Shown one piece after another: positions 36,870 through 46,199 of a DNA stretch of 64,000 nucleotides (position 1 is its first letter; every line of letters begins with the position of its first letter). Source of the DNA: Ruegeria lacuscaerulensis (GTDB lineage Bacteria > Pseudomonadota > Alphaproteobacteria > Rhodobacterales > Rhodobacteraceae). The notes beneath the pieces are model-generated. The model was not told the DNA's origin and did no database searches. It saw only the letters and a list, made by a program, of their open reading frames with translations. The translations under genes and the position numbers were made by a program. The stretch spans positions 1 through 64,000 of the forward strand of contig NZ_WQGO01000003.1 in assembly GCF_013034685.1 (NCBI RefSeq), read 5' to 3'.

Positions 36870-37310
36870 TCAGGATTCGATCATGTCCACCCGTGTTGCG
36901 TGACGGCCGCCTTCGAAATCGGCTCCAAGGAAAGCATCCACGATATCCAGCGCCTGACCTTCACCTACGACGCGTGCACCGATGGACAGCATGTTGGCGT
37001 CGTTATGCTGGCGGATCATCCGGGCTGAGAACGCGTCGGAACACACGCCGCAGCGAATGCCGGGGACCTTGTTCGCCGCCATCATGATGCCCTGTCCCGT
37101 GCCGCAAAGGATGATACCCAGTGCGCAATCACCCGAGGCAACGGCGTCAGCGGCGGCTTTGCCGTGGATCGGATAATGCGTGCTCTCAGGTGTTTGAGGG
37201 CCGATATCCATGACCTCCCATCCTTGGTCCGCGATATGTTTGGCAACCGCCTGGCGCAGCTCGATGGCGGCGTGGTCGCTGGAAAGAACGATGCGTTTGG
37301 GGGCTGTCAC
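36870..37310 (-). CDS. rpiB: Ribose 5-phosphate isomerase B
   Basis: A 146-aa RpiB, interconverting ribulose 5-phosphate and ribose 5-phosphate. SSDHAAIELRQ at the N-terminus, GIILCGTGQGIMMAANK with the catalytic cysteine, and RCGVCSDAFSARM with the phosphate-binding residues. The GTG at 37310 with AGGAG upstream gives a normal start; the upstream part of the frame is not family-like. It lies downstream of prs, which uses its product, on the same strand. Confidence 0.88.
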   Translation of the reverse strand: MTAPKRIVLSSDHAAIELRQAVAKHIADQGWEVMDIGPQTPESTHYPIHGKAAADAVASGDCALGIILCGTGQGIMMAANKVPGIRCGVCSDAFSARMIRQHNDANMLSIGARVVGEGQALDIVDAFLGADFEGGRHATRVDMIES

Positions 37311-37370
37311 GGAAAGCTCCTGCCTTAGAGGGGTCACGAAAAAGGGCGGCTGCAAGGCCGCCCGTTCAGA

Positions 37371-38390
37371 TCAGTCCATGTGGTACATGGATTCGTAGAT
37401 CGGGGTCAGGGTCTTGTCCTCGAACAGCGACGAGACCGAGGTGCCGTTCCAAATGTTCAGGATCGCCTGCGTAAAGATGGGCGCTGTCGGAACAATGCGG
37501 ATATTTTTGGCTTTGGCGACTTCTTTGGTGGGTTGGATTGTGTCGGTCAGAACCAGAGATTTCATCACCGAGTTTGTCACACGCTCAACCGCCGGGCCGC
37601 TCATGACACCGTGGGTGATATAGGAATGCACCTCTTTCGCGCCGTTATCCAGCAGCACTTGCGCGGCCTTGCAGAGTGTACCCGCTGTGTCGCACATGTC
37701 GTCCACGATCAGGCAGATCTTGTCTTTGACGTCGCCGATGACAGTCATCTCGGCCACTTCGCCGGCCTTTTCGCGGCGCTTATCCACGATCGACAGTGGC
37801 GCTTCGATCCGCTTGGCCAATTCACGCGCACGGGCTACACCGCCGACATCGGGTGAGACCACCATGATCTCATCCATCTGGTCCTTGAACTGGTTTTTCA
37901 CATCCAGCGCAAAGATCGGCGAGGCATAAAGGTTGTCCACCGGGATATCAAAGAACCCCTGAATCTGCGCGGCGTGCAGGTCCATGGTCAGAACCCGCTC
38001 GATCCCGGCGCCGGTCAGCATGTTGGCAACCAGCTTGGCGGAAATCGGCGTGCGCGCCTTGGTGCGACGGTCCTGACGGGCATAGCCGAAATAAGGGATC
38101 ACGGCAGTGATCCGCTGCGCGGATGAGCGGCGCAGCGCGTCGGCGATGATCAGCAGTTCCATCAGGTTATCGTTTGCCGGGTTCGAAGTCGGCTGGACGA
38201 TGAACATATCCTCGCCGCGTACATTCTCGAACACTTCGACGAAAATCTCGCCGTCGTTAAAACGTTCGACCCGCGCGTCAACCAACCCTTGGTCAACGCC
38301 GCGATACAGGCTCATGCGGCGTGCAATGGTCTGGGCAAGCGGAAGATTGGCGTTCCCAGCGATCAGCTTGGGTTCGTTGAGTGTCGGCAT
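37371..38390 (-). CDS. prs: Ribose-phosphate pyrophosphokinase
   Basis: A 339-aa PRPP synthetase, making phosphoribosyl pyrophosphate from ribose 5-phosphate and [20 protein letters not shown] near 103-119 binds [16 protein letters not shown] near 230-242 is the PRPP loop. Somewhat longer than the common 310-320 aa. It leads toward rpiB, 60 bases downstream. Confidence 0.96.
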   Translation of the reverse strand: MPTLNEPKLIAGNANLPLAQTIARRMSLYRGVDQGLVDARVERFNDGEIFVEVFENVRGEDMFIVQPTSNPANDNLMELLIIADALRRSSAQRITAVIPYFGYARQDRRTKARTPISAKLVANMLTGAGIERVLTMDLHAAQIQGFFDIPVDNLYASPIFALDVKNQFKDQMDEIMVVSPDVGGVARARELAKRIEAPLSIVDKRREKAGEVAEMTVIGDVKDKICLIVDDMCDTAGTLCKAAQVLLDNGAKEVHSYITHGVMSGPAVERVTNSVMKSLVLTDTIQPTKEVAKAKNIRIVPTAPIFTQAILNIWNGTSVSSLFEDKTLTPIYESMYHMD

Positions 38391-38498
38391 CGGCTGAGGT
38401 CCCCGGGCAGCAAAGGCTAATGTGACAGATTCGTGATGTTGACACCGCTTAGCATGGCCTTACCGTCTCGCAAAGATAACGCAGCGGAGAAAGTGAAC

Positions 38499-39101
38499 AT
38501 GGCCACCATTGACTACTATTTTGCGACAATTTCGCCCTTCACCTACTTGGCCGGAACCCGGTTGGAAGAGGTGGCCGCGAAACATGGCGCGACAATTAAC
38601 TACAAACCACTGGATATCATGGCCCTGTTTGGCCGGACCGGAGGCACCCCACCCAAGGACCGGCATATTTCGCGCACCGAATACCGAGCACAGGAATTGC
38701 AGCGTCAGGCCAAAAATCTGGGGATGGAATTCAACATTCAACCCGCACATTGGCCGACGAACATGGCGCCTTCGTCCTATGCCGTGATCGCGGCGGCCAA
38801 AGATGGCTCAGGCGATGTGGGCAAGCTGGTCCATTCCTTCCTGCGCGCCTGCTGGGCTGAGGAAAAGGACATCGCGCAGGATGACGTGATCCGCGATTGC
38901 CTGTCGGCAGCCGGGTTCGACCCGAACCTCGCGGATAGCGGGTTGCTGGACGGTGCCGAAACCTATGCCGCCTATCTGGAACAGGCCGTGGACAGCGGTG
39001 CCTTTGGCGCGCCCTTCTATGTCACCGAGGACGGACAGCGGTTCTGGGGTCAGGACCGGATCGAAGACCTCGACCGTCACCTGTCCGAGATGAAAGGGTG
39101 A
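38499..39101 (+). CDS. 2-hydroxychromene-2-carboxylate isomerase family protein
   Basis: A 200-aa DsbA-fold protein of the HCCA isomerase/kappa-GST group. It opens TIDYYFATISPFTYLAG, with a serine in place of the CxxC of thiol oxidases, and ends GAFGAPFYVTEDGQRFWGQDRIEDL, typical of the family. In naphthalene degraders such enzymes isomerise the ring-cleavage product with glutathione, but here the context gives no aromatic pathway. The ATG at 38499 fits the family start; the frame extends upstream without support. Overlaps the hydrolase gene by 4 bases. Confidence 0.78.
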   Translation: MATIDYYFATISPFTYLAGTRLEEVAAKHGATINYKPLDIMALFGRTGGTPPKDRHISRTEYRAQELQRQAKNLGMEFNIQPAHWPTNMAPSSYAVIAAAKDGSGDVGKLVHSFLRACWAEEKDIAQDDVIRDCLSAAGFDPNLADSGLLDGAETYAAYLEQAVDSGAFGAPFYVTEDGQRFWGQDRIEDLDRHLSEMKG

Positions 39102-39922
39102 AGGACGGGGTGACTCTACCTTCCATATTTGTTCGATCACTGGGGCAGGGCGCGCGACAGGTGCTCGCCCTGCACTGCACGATTGCACATTCGGGGGCTT
39201 GGGCCGGTTTGGCGGCCTCTTTGGGCGCACAAGCCACGCTTGTTGCGCCCGACATGCTATCGCACGGCAAAAGCCCTGATTGGGATGGGCAGAGCGACTT
39301 TTTTGACCTGACCACCACTTTGTCTGCGGCACAATTGACCCAGCCGATGGATGTGATCGGGCATTCCTTTGGCGCGATGATTGCCCTGCGCCTTGCGGTC
39401 AATCACCCGAAACTGATCCGCAGCGTGGTCCTGATCGAACCCGTATTCTTCGCCGTCGCCAAGTTGGATGCGCCCGATCTTCTCGCGCAGCACGATGCGG
39501 CGGCACAGCCTTATGTAGAGGCGCTGGAAACCGGGGATATGCCGCTGGCGGCCCGCCTGTTCAACCGGATGTGGAGCACCGAGGAAAGCCCCCGCTGGCC
39601 GGATATGCCCGAGAAAACGCGCGCGGCGATGATCCGGGGGATCCGGGTCGTTCCAGATGTGGAACAAGCTCTGTTCCAGGATACAAAAGGGCTCCTGACG
39701 CCAGGTGTTCTGAACGAAGTCAAACGACCAACCTTGCTGATGACCGGCGGACACTCTCATCCGGTCATGCCTGCAATTTCACATGGATTGCAAAAACGCC
39801 TGCCCAACGCGTCCATCATCACTATCGAAGACGCAGGGCACATGCTGCCAATCTCGCACCCTAAGGAAACCGCCGCCCAGATAACCAATTTCTGGCACAG
39901 GCTGCCTCCTTCTTCTGTTTGA
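39098..39922 (+). CDS. Alpha/beta hydrolase
   Basis: A 274-aa (or 270-aa) cytosolic alpha/beta hydrolase. Nucleophile elbow GHSFGA around 88-93, oxyanion region LHCTIAHSGAW around 24-34, and catalytic histidine in EDAGHMLP near 245-252; the acidic residue is less certain. Starts possible at the GTG 39098, overlapping the previous stop, or the GTG at 39110. Substrate unknown. Its 3' end lies within the intergenic repeat. Confidence 0.75.
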   Translation: MKDGVTLPSIFVRSLGQGARQVLALHCTIAHSGAWAGLAASLGAQATLVAPDMLSHGKSPDWDGQSDFFDLTTTLSAAQLTQPMDVIGHSFGAMIALRLAVNHPKLIRSVVLIEPVFFAVAKLDAPDLLAQHDAAAQPYVEALETGDMPLAARLFNRMWSTEESPRWPDMPEKTRAAMIRGIRVVPDVEQALFQDTKGLLTPGVLNEVKRPTLLMTGGHSHPVMPAISHGLQKRLPNASIITIEDAGHMLPISHPKETAAQITNFWHRLPPSSV

Positions 39923-39957
39923 AAATACCTCGGGGGTTTGGGGGCAGAGCCCCCAAC
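39909..39957. repeat. Roseobacter-type intergenic repeat with bidirectional terminator hairpin
   Basis: CTTCTTCTGTTTGAAAATA (39909-39927) next to CCTCGGGGG, the same pattern as the elements at 50282-50314 and 53192-53224. It is followed by a perfect 8-bp hairpin TTGGGGGC-aga-GCCCCCAA (39938-39956), which can end transcription of the convergent hydrolase and threonine aldolase genes. Confidence 0.55.
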
Positions 39958-39962
39958 CAGCT

Positions 39963-40997
39963 TCAGATCAAACCCAAAAACCGGTCGACCTCTTCGGGCG
40001 GCAGTGACCAGTCACACACCAGCCGACAGGCAAGGCGTTCGTCCTCATCCACCCCTTCCAATTCGGCGCCCCACAGATGATAGACCGCTCCGGCCTCGTG
40101 AAGCTGTTTGTGCCTGGCGCGCGAGAATTCCGCGAAGATCATGTTCGCCTGCGGTTCATGCAAGAATGAGGCCCCCTTGGCCCGCAACCCATCCGCCAGA
40201 CGTGCGCAGTTGTCATTGGCCTGCCGCGCCATCCTCAACCAAAGATCATCCTGCAGATACGCGGCCATCTGCGCCGACAAATAACGGTGTTTCGAAAACA
40301 GATGCGCGCCGCGCTTGCGGCGCAGCTCGAATTCCCAGGCTTTGGCCTCGTCGAAAAAGACCACCGCCTCGACCCCCATCAGCCCGTTCTTTGTGCCGCC
40401 AAAGCTGACCGCATCAACCCCCGACTTCCACGTCATCCCGGCGGGGGAACAGTTCAGCGCGACCAGCGCATTGGTGAACCGCGCGCCGTCCAGATGCACC
40501 GGCAGGCCGTAATCCTTGGCCACACGGCACAGCGCCTGCAACTCTTCCAACGAATAAACCGAACCTCTCTCGGTCACCTGCGTGATCGAGACCGGTCCGC
40601 GTTGCGGCCCATGCACACCGCGCGTCTCTTCGGCCAAAATCGTTGCACGCAGCGCATCCGGGGTCATCTTGTCGCCGCCGGGCACCAGCGTCAGCTTGGC
40701 GCCGCTGTAGAATTCCGGCGCGTTGCACTCATCCTCGTGGATATGCGCAACGGGGGAACAAAACACGGTGTCCCACGGGTTCGCCAGAGTCGACAGAGCC
40801 AGCGAATTTGCCGCCGTCCCGGTCGCCACCAGATAGACAGCTGCCCCCGGCGCTTCAAAGATACCACGGATACGGTCGCGCACCTCGTTCATCAGCGTGT
40901 CGGCCCCGTAGGCCATCTGATAGCCCTCATTCGCGGCGCTCAACGCGGCCATCACTTGCGGGTGAACCGGCCCGGAATTGTCAGAGGCGAAATACAT
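39963..40997 (-). CDS. Low-specificity L-threonine aldolase
   Basis: A 344-aa PLP enzyme of the beta-eliminating lyase/threonine aldolase family, cleaving threonine (or allo-threonine) to glycine and acetaldehyde. It opens MYFASDNSGPVHPQVM; H85 (AHIHEDE), D170 (VHLDGARF) and PLP lysine K203 (FGGTKNG) are in place. The start shares one base with the stop of the YkgJ gene (TGATG), so the genes are coupled. Length normal. Confidence 0.88.
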   Translation of the reverse strand: MYFASDNSGPVHPQVMAALSAANEGYQMAYGADTLMNEVRDRIRGIFEAPGAAVYLVATGTAANSLALSTLANPWDTVFCSPVAHIHEDECNAPEFYSGAKLTLVPGGDKMTPDALRATILAEETRGVHGPQRGPVSITQVTERGSVYSLEELQALCRVAKDYGLPVHLDGARFTNALVALNCSPAGMTWKSGVDAVSFGGTKNGLMGVEAVVFFDEAKAWEFELRRKRGAHLFSKHRYLSAQMAAYLQDDLWLRMARQANDNCARLADGLRAKGASFLHEPQANMIFAEFSRARHKQLHEAGAVYHLWGAELEGVDEDERLACRLVCDWSLPPEEVDRFLGLI

Positions 40998-41470
40998 CAG
41001 TTGGGCTCCTCGATGATATAGTCTTCCCACTCTTCCATGGGGGTTTCGAACTCGGACACCGTGCGCCCCTGAACCGAGACCCCGGCGGCGTGTACGCTGT
41101 CAGGCGTACCAGATATCAAAGGGTGCCAGTCGTAAAGGGGTTTGCCCTCCCACAGCAGCCGATAGGCGCAGGTCTGGGGCAGCCAATAGGCGTGTTCATC
41201 GATATTGTCGGGCGTCATCACGATGCATTCCGGCACGAATTGGTGGCGGATGTCGTATTGGGTGCAACGGCAGGTCTCATCGTCCAGCAGACGGCAGGCA
41301 ACGCAAGTCAGGGCGACTTCGCCCGTATCTTCGTCTTCCAGCTTGTTCAGACAGCACTTGCCGCAGCCGTCGCACAGCGCCTCCCACTCACGCTGGTTCA
41401 TCTTGGTCAGCGGTTTGCGTTCCCAGAACCGGGCGGACAGGCCGTTGCGGTCAATCGGGTCGGTGGTCAT
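40997..41470 (-). CDS. YkgJ/UPF0260-family Cys-cluster protein
   Basis: A 157-aa protein of the YcgN/YkgJ type. The cysteine cluster is CDGCGKCC near 31-38 with CVACRLLDDETCRC around 55-68 and a further cysteine near 101 (QTCAY), which suggests a bound metal, likely zinc or an Fe-S cluster. Function unknown. The ATG overlaps the ribF stop (ATGA), the other end couples to the threonine aldolase. Confidence 0.85.
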   Translation of the reverse strand: MTTDPIDRNGLSARFWERKPLTKMNQREWEALCDGCGKCCLNKLEDEDTGEVALTCVACRLLDDETCRCTQYDIRHQFVPECIVMTPDNIDEHAYWLPQTCAYRLLWEGKPLYDWHPLISGTPDSVHAAGVSVQGRTVSEFETPMEEWEDYIIEEPN

Positions 41471-42399
41471 AGCGCCGCCAGTAGCGCACGGGCTTTGTCG
41501 CAATCGGTATCCATCTGGGCGATCAGCCCGACCAGACCGTCAAAGGTCATCTCGGGGCGCAGGTATTCGACCAGACCGACCGAGAGCGTCGCGCCATAAA
41601 GATCACCCGAGAAATCGAACAGGAACGTCTCGATATTGGGCACTTCGCCGTTGAACATGGGCCTAGTGCCAACCGAGGCCGCACCGTGATAGCTGCCCTG
41701 ATGCGGGCCATCCAGCACATCGACCAGAACCGCATAGACGCCGAATTTCGGCGGGTGCAGTCCCTCGATCGACATATTCGCGGTGGGATAGCCCAGCTCG
41801 CGTCCGCGCTGTTCGCCGCCGATCACTTCGCCCTCGATCCGGTGCCAGTGACCCAGCATCGCGGCGGCATCCCGAGGGCGGCCTTCGGACAGCGCAGTGC
41901 GGATCGCGGTCGAGGACACGACGTTTTCCGAACGCTCCATCAAGGGGGCAATGGTGACACCAAAACCCATCTGAGCCCCGAACTGAACCAGATCATCCGC
42001 AGTGCCGCTGCGGCCCTTGCCGAAACAGAAATCCGCCCCGACCACCACATGCGACAGGCCCAGCCCGTCGCAAATTACATTGCGTGCGAATTCTTCGGGC
42101 GTCAGCCCGGCCAGCGCCGCGTTAAAGGGTAATTCATAGAGCTTCTGAACTCCCAGCTTCTGCAAACGGTGCGCGCGGGCATTGCCGCGCATCAGGCGAA
42201 ATGGGGGGCTGTCGGGTGCAAAATACTCTCGCGGGTGTGGCTCGAACGTCATCACACCCAGTGGCGCGTCTGGCGCGGCGTTGCGGGCCAATTCGATCAC
42301 CGAGCGGTGGCCGATATGCACGCCGTCAAAATTACCGATGGCGACACTGGCACCACGGTCTTGAGGCTCGACAAACTGGAAATCCCGAATAATGCGCAT
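41467..42399 (-). CDS. ribF: Bifunctional riboflavin kinase/FAD synthetase
   Basis: A 310-aa RibF making FMN and FAD from riboflavin. N-terminal adenylyltransferase domain with GNFDGVHIGHR (22-32); C-terminal kinase domain with GYPTANM near 203-209 and FLFDFSGDLYG near 264-274. Full length. It heads the overlapping ribF-ykgJ-threonine aldolase group. Confidence 0.95.
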   Translation of the reverse strand: MRIIRDFQFVEPQDRGASVAIGNFDGVHIGHRSVIELARNAAPDAPLGVMTFEPHPREYFAPDSPPFRLMRGNARAHRLQKLGVQKLYELPFNAALAGLTPEEFARNVICDGLGLSHVVVGADFCFGKGRSGTADDLVQFGAQMGFGVTIAPLMERSENVVSSTAIRTALSEGRPRDAAAMLGHWHRIEGEVIGGEQRGRELGYPTANMSIEGLHPPKFGVYAVLVDVLDGPHQGSYHGAASVGTRPMFNGEVPNIETFLFDFSGDLYGATLSVGLVEYLRPEMTFDGLVGLIAQMDTDCDKARALLAAL

Positions 42400-42446
42400 A
42401 GCGCCTGCCTAGCGGGACTGCGAGGCAGGTTCAAGGGTCTGAGAGG

Positions 42447-42890
42447 TCAGTCGAACTTGCGCGATGGTGCCAGCACCATAGCCTCGCCCATCAACACCTT
42501 TTTACCGTCTACCGCACAGTGGCAATCCAGCTTGACCCGGCGCTTGGCAAAGTCGATGTCGATCACCTTGACCTCGGCGTAGACCATGTCACCGGGGCGA
42601 ACGGGGGCCAGGAATTTCAGCGACTGCCCCATATAAACTGTGCCGTGGCCCGGCAGTTGTTCCCCGATCACGGCCGAGATCAGCCCGGCCGTCAGCATCC
42701 CGTGGGCGATGCGCCCCTCAAAAATTGTGTCGCGGGCATAGTCGTCATCCAGATGCACCGGGTTGCGGTCGGTCGAGACCTGCGCGAACATTTCGATATC
42801 TTCGTCCGTCACCACTTTGCGCAGGTGGCGGGTCATGCCCATTTCGATGTCTTCAATACAGATCGTGCCGCGCGGAAGATTGTCCAACAT
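42447..42890 (-). CDS. MaoC-like hotdog dehydratase
   Basis: A 147-aa MaoC/R-hydratase-like single hotdog domain. The catalytic Asp-His pair is in AQVSTDRNPVHLDDDYA near 35-51, followed by FEGRIAHGMLTAGL. It likely hydrates enoyl-CoA or a related thioester. ATG at 42890 with GAGGGTG upstream. It follows the HAD-family gene, 100 bases downstream, and precedes ribF by 47. Confidence 0.85.
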   Translation of the reverse strand: MLDNLPRGTICIEDIEMGMTRHLRKVVTDEDIEMFAQVSTDRNPVHLDDDYARDTIFEGRIAHGMLTAGLISAVIGEQLPGHGTVYMGQSLKFLAPVRPGDMVYAEVKVIDIDFAKRRVKLDCHCAVDGKKVLMGEAMVLAPSRKFD

Positions 42891-42990
42891 GTCACCCTCA
42901 CTCGATTTCAATGGGCAACAAAAAAACCAAAGTCACCCAAGTTGGGTAACTTTATTACTTCGCAGTTGCAGAAAATCAAGTCTTTTCTGA

Positions 42991-43866
42991 CTAGCGCAGG
43001 CGGCCGATTGTATAGGTGGGGTTGATGTTTTCCCTTGCGATATAATCGGTTAGGGATTCCGGATGCGGATGGTGCGACGTTTTGGTTTCGGCTGCTGCCA
43101 GACCGCCCGAGATGAACAGAGAATCAATGCCTTCACCCATGCCGCCCAGAATGTCTGTATGCGGGCCGTCGCCGATCACCAGAATATCGCCGTCAGGGAT
43201 ATCATGACCCAACTCCTGCAGTCGCCGACGTGCCAGATCATAGATCGGCGGATGCGGCTTGCCGAAGTAAAGGCTCTCGCCCCCCATCTCGGTGTAAAGC
43301 TTGGCCAGAGCGCCCGCGCACCATTCCCGAACCTCGCCCCGGTCGACCACGATATCTGGATTGGCGCAGAGAAGTTTCATGCCCTTCTGCTTGGCATAAA
43401 GGAAATCCGCGCGGTTGACGTCAGGGTCGGCCATCGGATCGAATGGTCCACAGCAGACAATCCCTTCGGCCTGATCCAGTGGCACACGCTCGATCTGAAT
43501 TGGGTGGTGCAAAATCTTCAGCGGCTCGAAAAAGCCAGCATCGCGCGCCCATTCTCCCATGAAGTAAACTTTTTCGCCCACAGCGCCTCGAAACATAGCT
43601 GAGCGCGCCGAGTCTCCGCTTGTGGCGATCGTATCATAGGCGTCGTTGGGAACGTTGAATTGTTCCAGTTGCTCAGCCACCCCTGCACGGGGCTTGGGCG
43701 AGTTGGTGACCAGAACAACAATGCCCCCTTTGGCGCGATAACCTTGAAGCGCTGCCACGGCTTCGGGATAGGCGGTTATGCCGTTATGCACACAGCCCCA
43801 GAGGTCGACAAACAGCGCTTTGTAGCGGTCGGAGATTTCATCAAGTTTGTGAATAATCTGAGTCAT
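42991..43866 (-). CDS. HAD-superfamily hydrolase (NagD-like)
   Basis: A 291-aa phosphatase of the HAD IIA/NagD type, resembling TIGR01459. Nucleophile aspartate in FVDLWGCVHNG near 20-30 (with W in place of the usual D/T spacing), Thr/Ser motif VLVTNSPKPR near 52-61, and the metal site VIGDGPHTDILGG near 229-241. Substrate unknown; phosphoglycolate- or nucleotide-type is typical. Confidence 0.85.
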   Translation of the reverse strand: MTQIIHKLDEISDRYKALFVDLWGCVHNGITAYPEAVAALQGYRAKGGIVVLVTNSPKPRAGVAEQLEQFNVPNDAYDTIATSGDSARSAMFRGAVGEKVYFMGEWARDAGFFEPLKILHHPIQIERVPLDQAEGIVCCGPFDPMADPDVNRADFLYAKQKGMKLLCANPDIVVDRGEVREWCAGALAKLYTEMGGESLYFGKPHPPIYDLARRRLQELGHDIPDGDILVIGDGPHTDILGGMGEGIDSLFISGGLAAAETKTSHHPHPESLTDYIARENINPTYTIGRLR

Positions 43867-43972
43867 TGAGCTGCCCCCGGGGCTCTGGAGTCGAAGTTGT
43901 GCCAGCTATGTCAAAGCTTCGGTCTTTTGACCATCCCAGCTGCAACTTTTCTGAATGAATAGCCGCATACGT

Positions 43973-45049
43973 TCAGTTGTCTTCACTGATTTCCTCGACG
44001 TCCGGTGCCTGTTGAACGTTTTCGGTGCCTAGAATGACCTGGGCGCCGATCCTGTTCTGAAAGCGAACGACAACCAGATAACCCGGCCCCAACTCGTCGC
44101 GCAGTACGTCGACCAGGGGTTTCTCGCGCAGGCTTTCCGGCAGGAGGCCTGCAATTGAAGACACCTTGAACGCGGCTTCAATTGGCAGGTCAACGATCAG
44201 CCAGATATCGGCTTGCTTGCGTTGAGCGTTTACGTCGACGCGAACAATCTCCACCGAAACTGGGTCAGCCCAATCGCGTATTGTCTGTGCCAATTGCGCT
44301 TCGGTCCGGGTTTCCAGATAGCGGTTATATGTCGACTTGCCCAATTGAATGACTACGAAGGTCAAGAACGCCAAGGTCACAACGACGCTGGCAGTAAAGT
44401 TCAGCTTGCGACGTCCCTTGCTGAAAACCACCGAACGAGCAGCGTACACGATGTAGACCGCGCAAGCCGATAGGATGATCGCCCCAAGGTTTGTTGCGAA
44501 CAGCAAGCCGGCCTCATAAGCTTCAGCCGCTTCTTCAAAATACATCAATACCCCTGAGGCGGATAACGGGGGCACCAAAGACACGCCGATCGCAGCACCT
44601 GGCAGCAGGCTAACTTCTGATCGATTTATCTGCACATACGCTCCGGCGACGCCAGCCGCCAAGGCAACGATCAGATCTTCAGTCCCGGGATCGGTACGCG
44701 CCAGAACCTGATCAGGGATCAGAATTCCGCGGGGAACATCGGCGATATAGACAAGAAACCAGGCCAGAAAGACGCAGATAACGGCCGCCCCGCTTACAAT
44801 CAGGGCAAGCTTGAACGCACGTCCCAGCCACCCCATGACCATCGAGGCAGCTATGCCCAGTATCGGTGTCATCAACGGTGCGACCAACATGGCGGCAATC
44901 ACCACTGCGCCTGAATCGCGAAGCATCCCCATGGTCGCGATCACAACCGACAGTGTCAAAAGCATCGCAAATCTGCGCCAGTAGGCCGCTCGGTCATGCC
45001 CTTCGAACCGAAGGATGTCCCTGGTGGTGCTGAATTTTCGTTTACTCAT
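43973..45049 (-). CDS. DUF389 inner-membrane protein
   Basis: A 358-aa protein. After a basic N-terminus (RFEGHDRAAYWRRF) come about seven membrane segments, the first RFAMLLTLSVVIATMGML; the GAVVIAAMLVAPLMTPILG stretch is the DUF389 signature. The C-terminal 110 residues are soluble. Function unknown, sometimes annotated as a transporter. ATG at 45049 preferred. Confidence 0.78.
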   Translation of the reverse strand: MSKRKFSTTRDILRFEGHDRAAYWRRFAMLLTLSVVIATMGMLRDSGAVVIAAMLVAPLMTPILGIAASMVMGWLGRAFKLALIVSGAAVICVFLAWFLVYIADVPRGILIPDQVLARTDPGTEDLIVALAAGVAGAYVQINRSEVSLLPGAAIGVSLVPPLSASGVLMYFEEAAEAYEAGLLFATNLGAIILSACAVYIVYAARSVVFSKGRRKLNFTASVVVTLAFLTFVVIQLGKSTYNRYLETRTEAQLAQTIRDWADPVSVEIVRVDVNAQRKQADIWLIVDLPIEAAFKVSSIAGLLPESLREKPLVDVLRDELGPGYLVVVRFQNRIGAQVILGTENVQQAPDVEEISEDN

Positions 45050-45132
45050 TCCTGCGACCAAGACCCAAGCAAGACTATCCGCACCAGACTATCAACGGAT
45101 ACGCTCTATGCAAAATCTTGTGCCTTAACGAA

Positions 45133-45165
45133 AAAAGGCGCCCCGATACAGGCGCCTTTTGTTTG
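45133..45165. terminator. Strong bidirectional terminator hairpin
   Basis: AAAAGGCGCC-ccgataca-GGCGCCTTTT, a 10-bp stem with A- and T-runs. It lies past the end of ppaC on the minus strand and ahead of the DUF389 gene. Confidence 0.85.
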
Positions 45166-45179
45166 TGGTGCTACGAAGA

Positions 45180-46100
45180 TCACACTTTGAGGTTGGGGAT
45201 GATCTGCTTTTTCCGGCTCATGATTCCGGGCAGAACCACAGCGTCGCCGTTTACTGACGCACCAAAGCTCTTCTCGGCCACGCCTTTCACAAGGTCATTG
45301 GGCACAAGCAGGGTGGCTTCTTCGTTGAGGATGTCGACGACAAACAGCAATACCTGATCAACGCCGTCTTCCTTGGCAACATCCACCATCGACGCGGCCA
45401 GGCTGTCTTTGCGGTCCAGAACGACGCCCGGAGCGGTGGTTTCCAGAACTGAAACGCGGAACTTGGTGCCGTCGACTTCGTATTCCTTGCTATCCATGCG
45501 GATCAGTTCTGCGTCCGAGAACGAGGATACGTCCGACTTCGCGGCAAACATGTCAGCCGCATAGGCCGAAACGTCCAGACCCAGTTCAGCCGCCAGTTTT
45601 TCAGCCACTGCGCGGTCATGGGCGGTGGTGGTGGGCGAGCGGAATTCCAGCGTGTCCGACAGGATGCAGGTCAACGCCGCGCCTTTGACGGCGTCAGGCA
45701 TTTTGGCAGCGTCGTCGCCCATCAGGTCAACCATGATCGTCGCGGTGCAGGCCAGTGGGCGCACGGTGATGTCGATTGGGCCTTTGGTTTCCAGCCCGCC
45801 GACCAGCTTGTGGTGGTCGATGATGGCGCGGATGTCTGCGCTGTTGACGCTGGCGGGCAGTTCGGCGGGGTTGTTGGTGTCAACGATTACGACCGGCACG
45901 TCCGCGTCCACGTCGGCGATAATACGCGGCTTGGGCAGGTCCCAGCGCTGCAGCATAAAGGCGGCCTCGGTGTTGGGTTCACCCAGCAGTACGGGTTCAG
46001 CCTGTTCACCTTTGACTTCGTTCAGATACCACGACCACAGGATCGGGGAGCCGGTGGAATCGGTGTCGGGGGATTTATGTCCAAATACGAGGGTTGTCAT
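45180..46100 (-). CDS. ppaC: Manganese-dependent inorganic pyrophosphatase
   Basis: A 306-aa family II (DHH) pyrophosphatase, hydrolysing pyrophosphate with Mn or Co. Metal ligands in GHKSPDTDSTGS near 7-18 and the DHH motif in IIDHHKLVG near 89-97; DHHA2 domain in the C-terminal third, ending SRKKQIIPNLKV with the substrate-binding basic residues. Length normal, no CBS insert. Confidence 0.93.
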   Translation of the reverse strand: MTTLVFGHKSPDTDSTGSPILWSWYLNEVKGEQAEPVLLGEPNTEAAFMLQRWDLPKPRIIADVDADVPVVIVDTNNPAELPASVNSADIRAIIDHHKLVGGLETKGPIDITVRPLACTATIMVDLMGDDAAKMPDAVKGAALTCILSDTLEFRSPTTTAHDRAVAEKLAAELGLDVSAYAADMFAAKSDVSSFSDAELIRMDSKEYEVDGTKFRVSVLETTAPGVVLDRKDSLAASMVDVAKEDGVDQVLLFVVDILNEEATLLVPNDLVKGVAEKSFGASVNGDAVVLPGIMSRKKQIIPNLKV

Positions 46101-46199
46101 GTCAGCGTCCTGAGGATGGTAAATTTGCGCGCCTTATAGGGTGGTCAGGCGCACTTGTCACCCGGTCTCGGTTACACTGCGACGATAGGTAAAACCGGC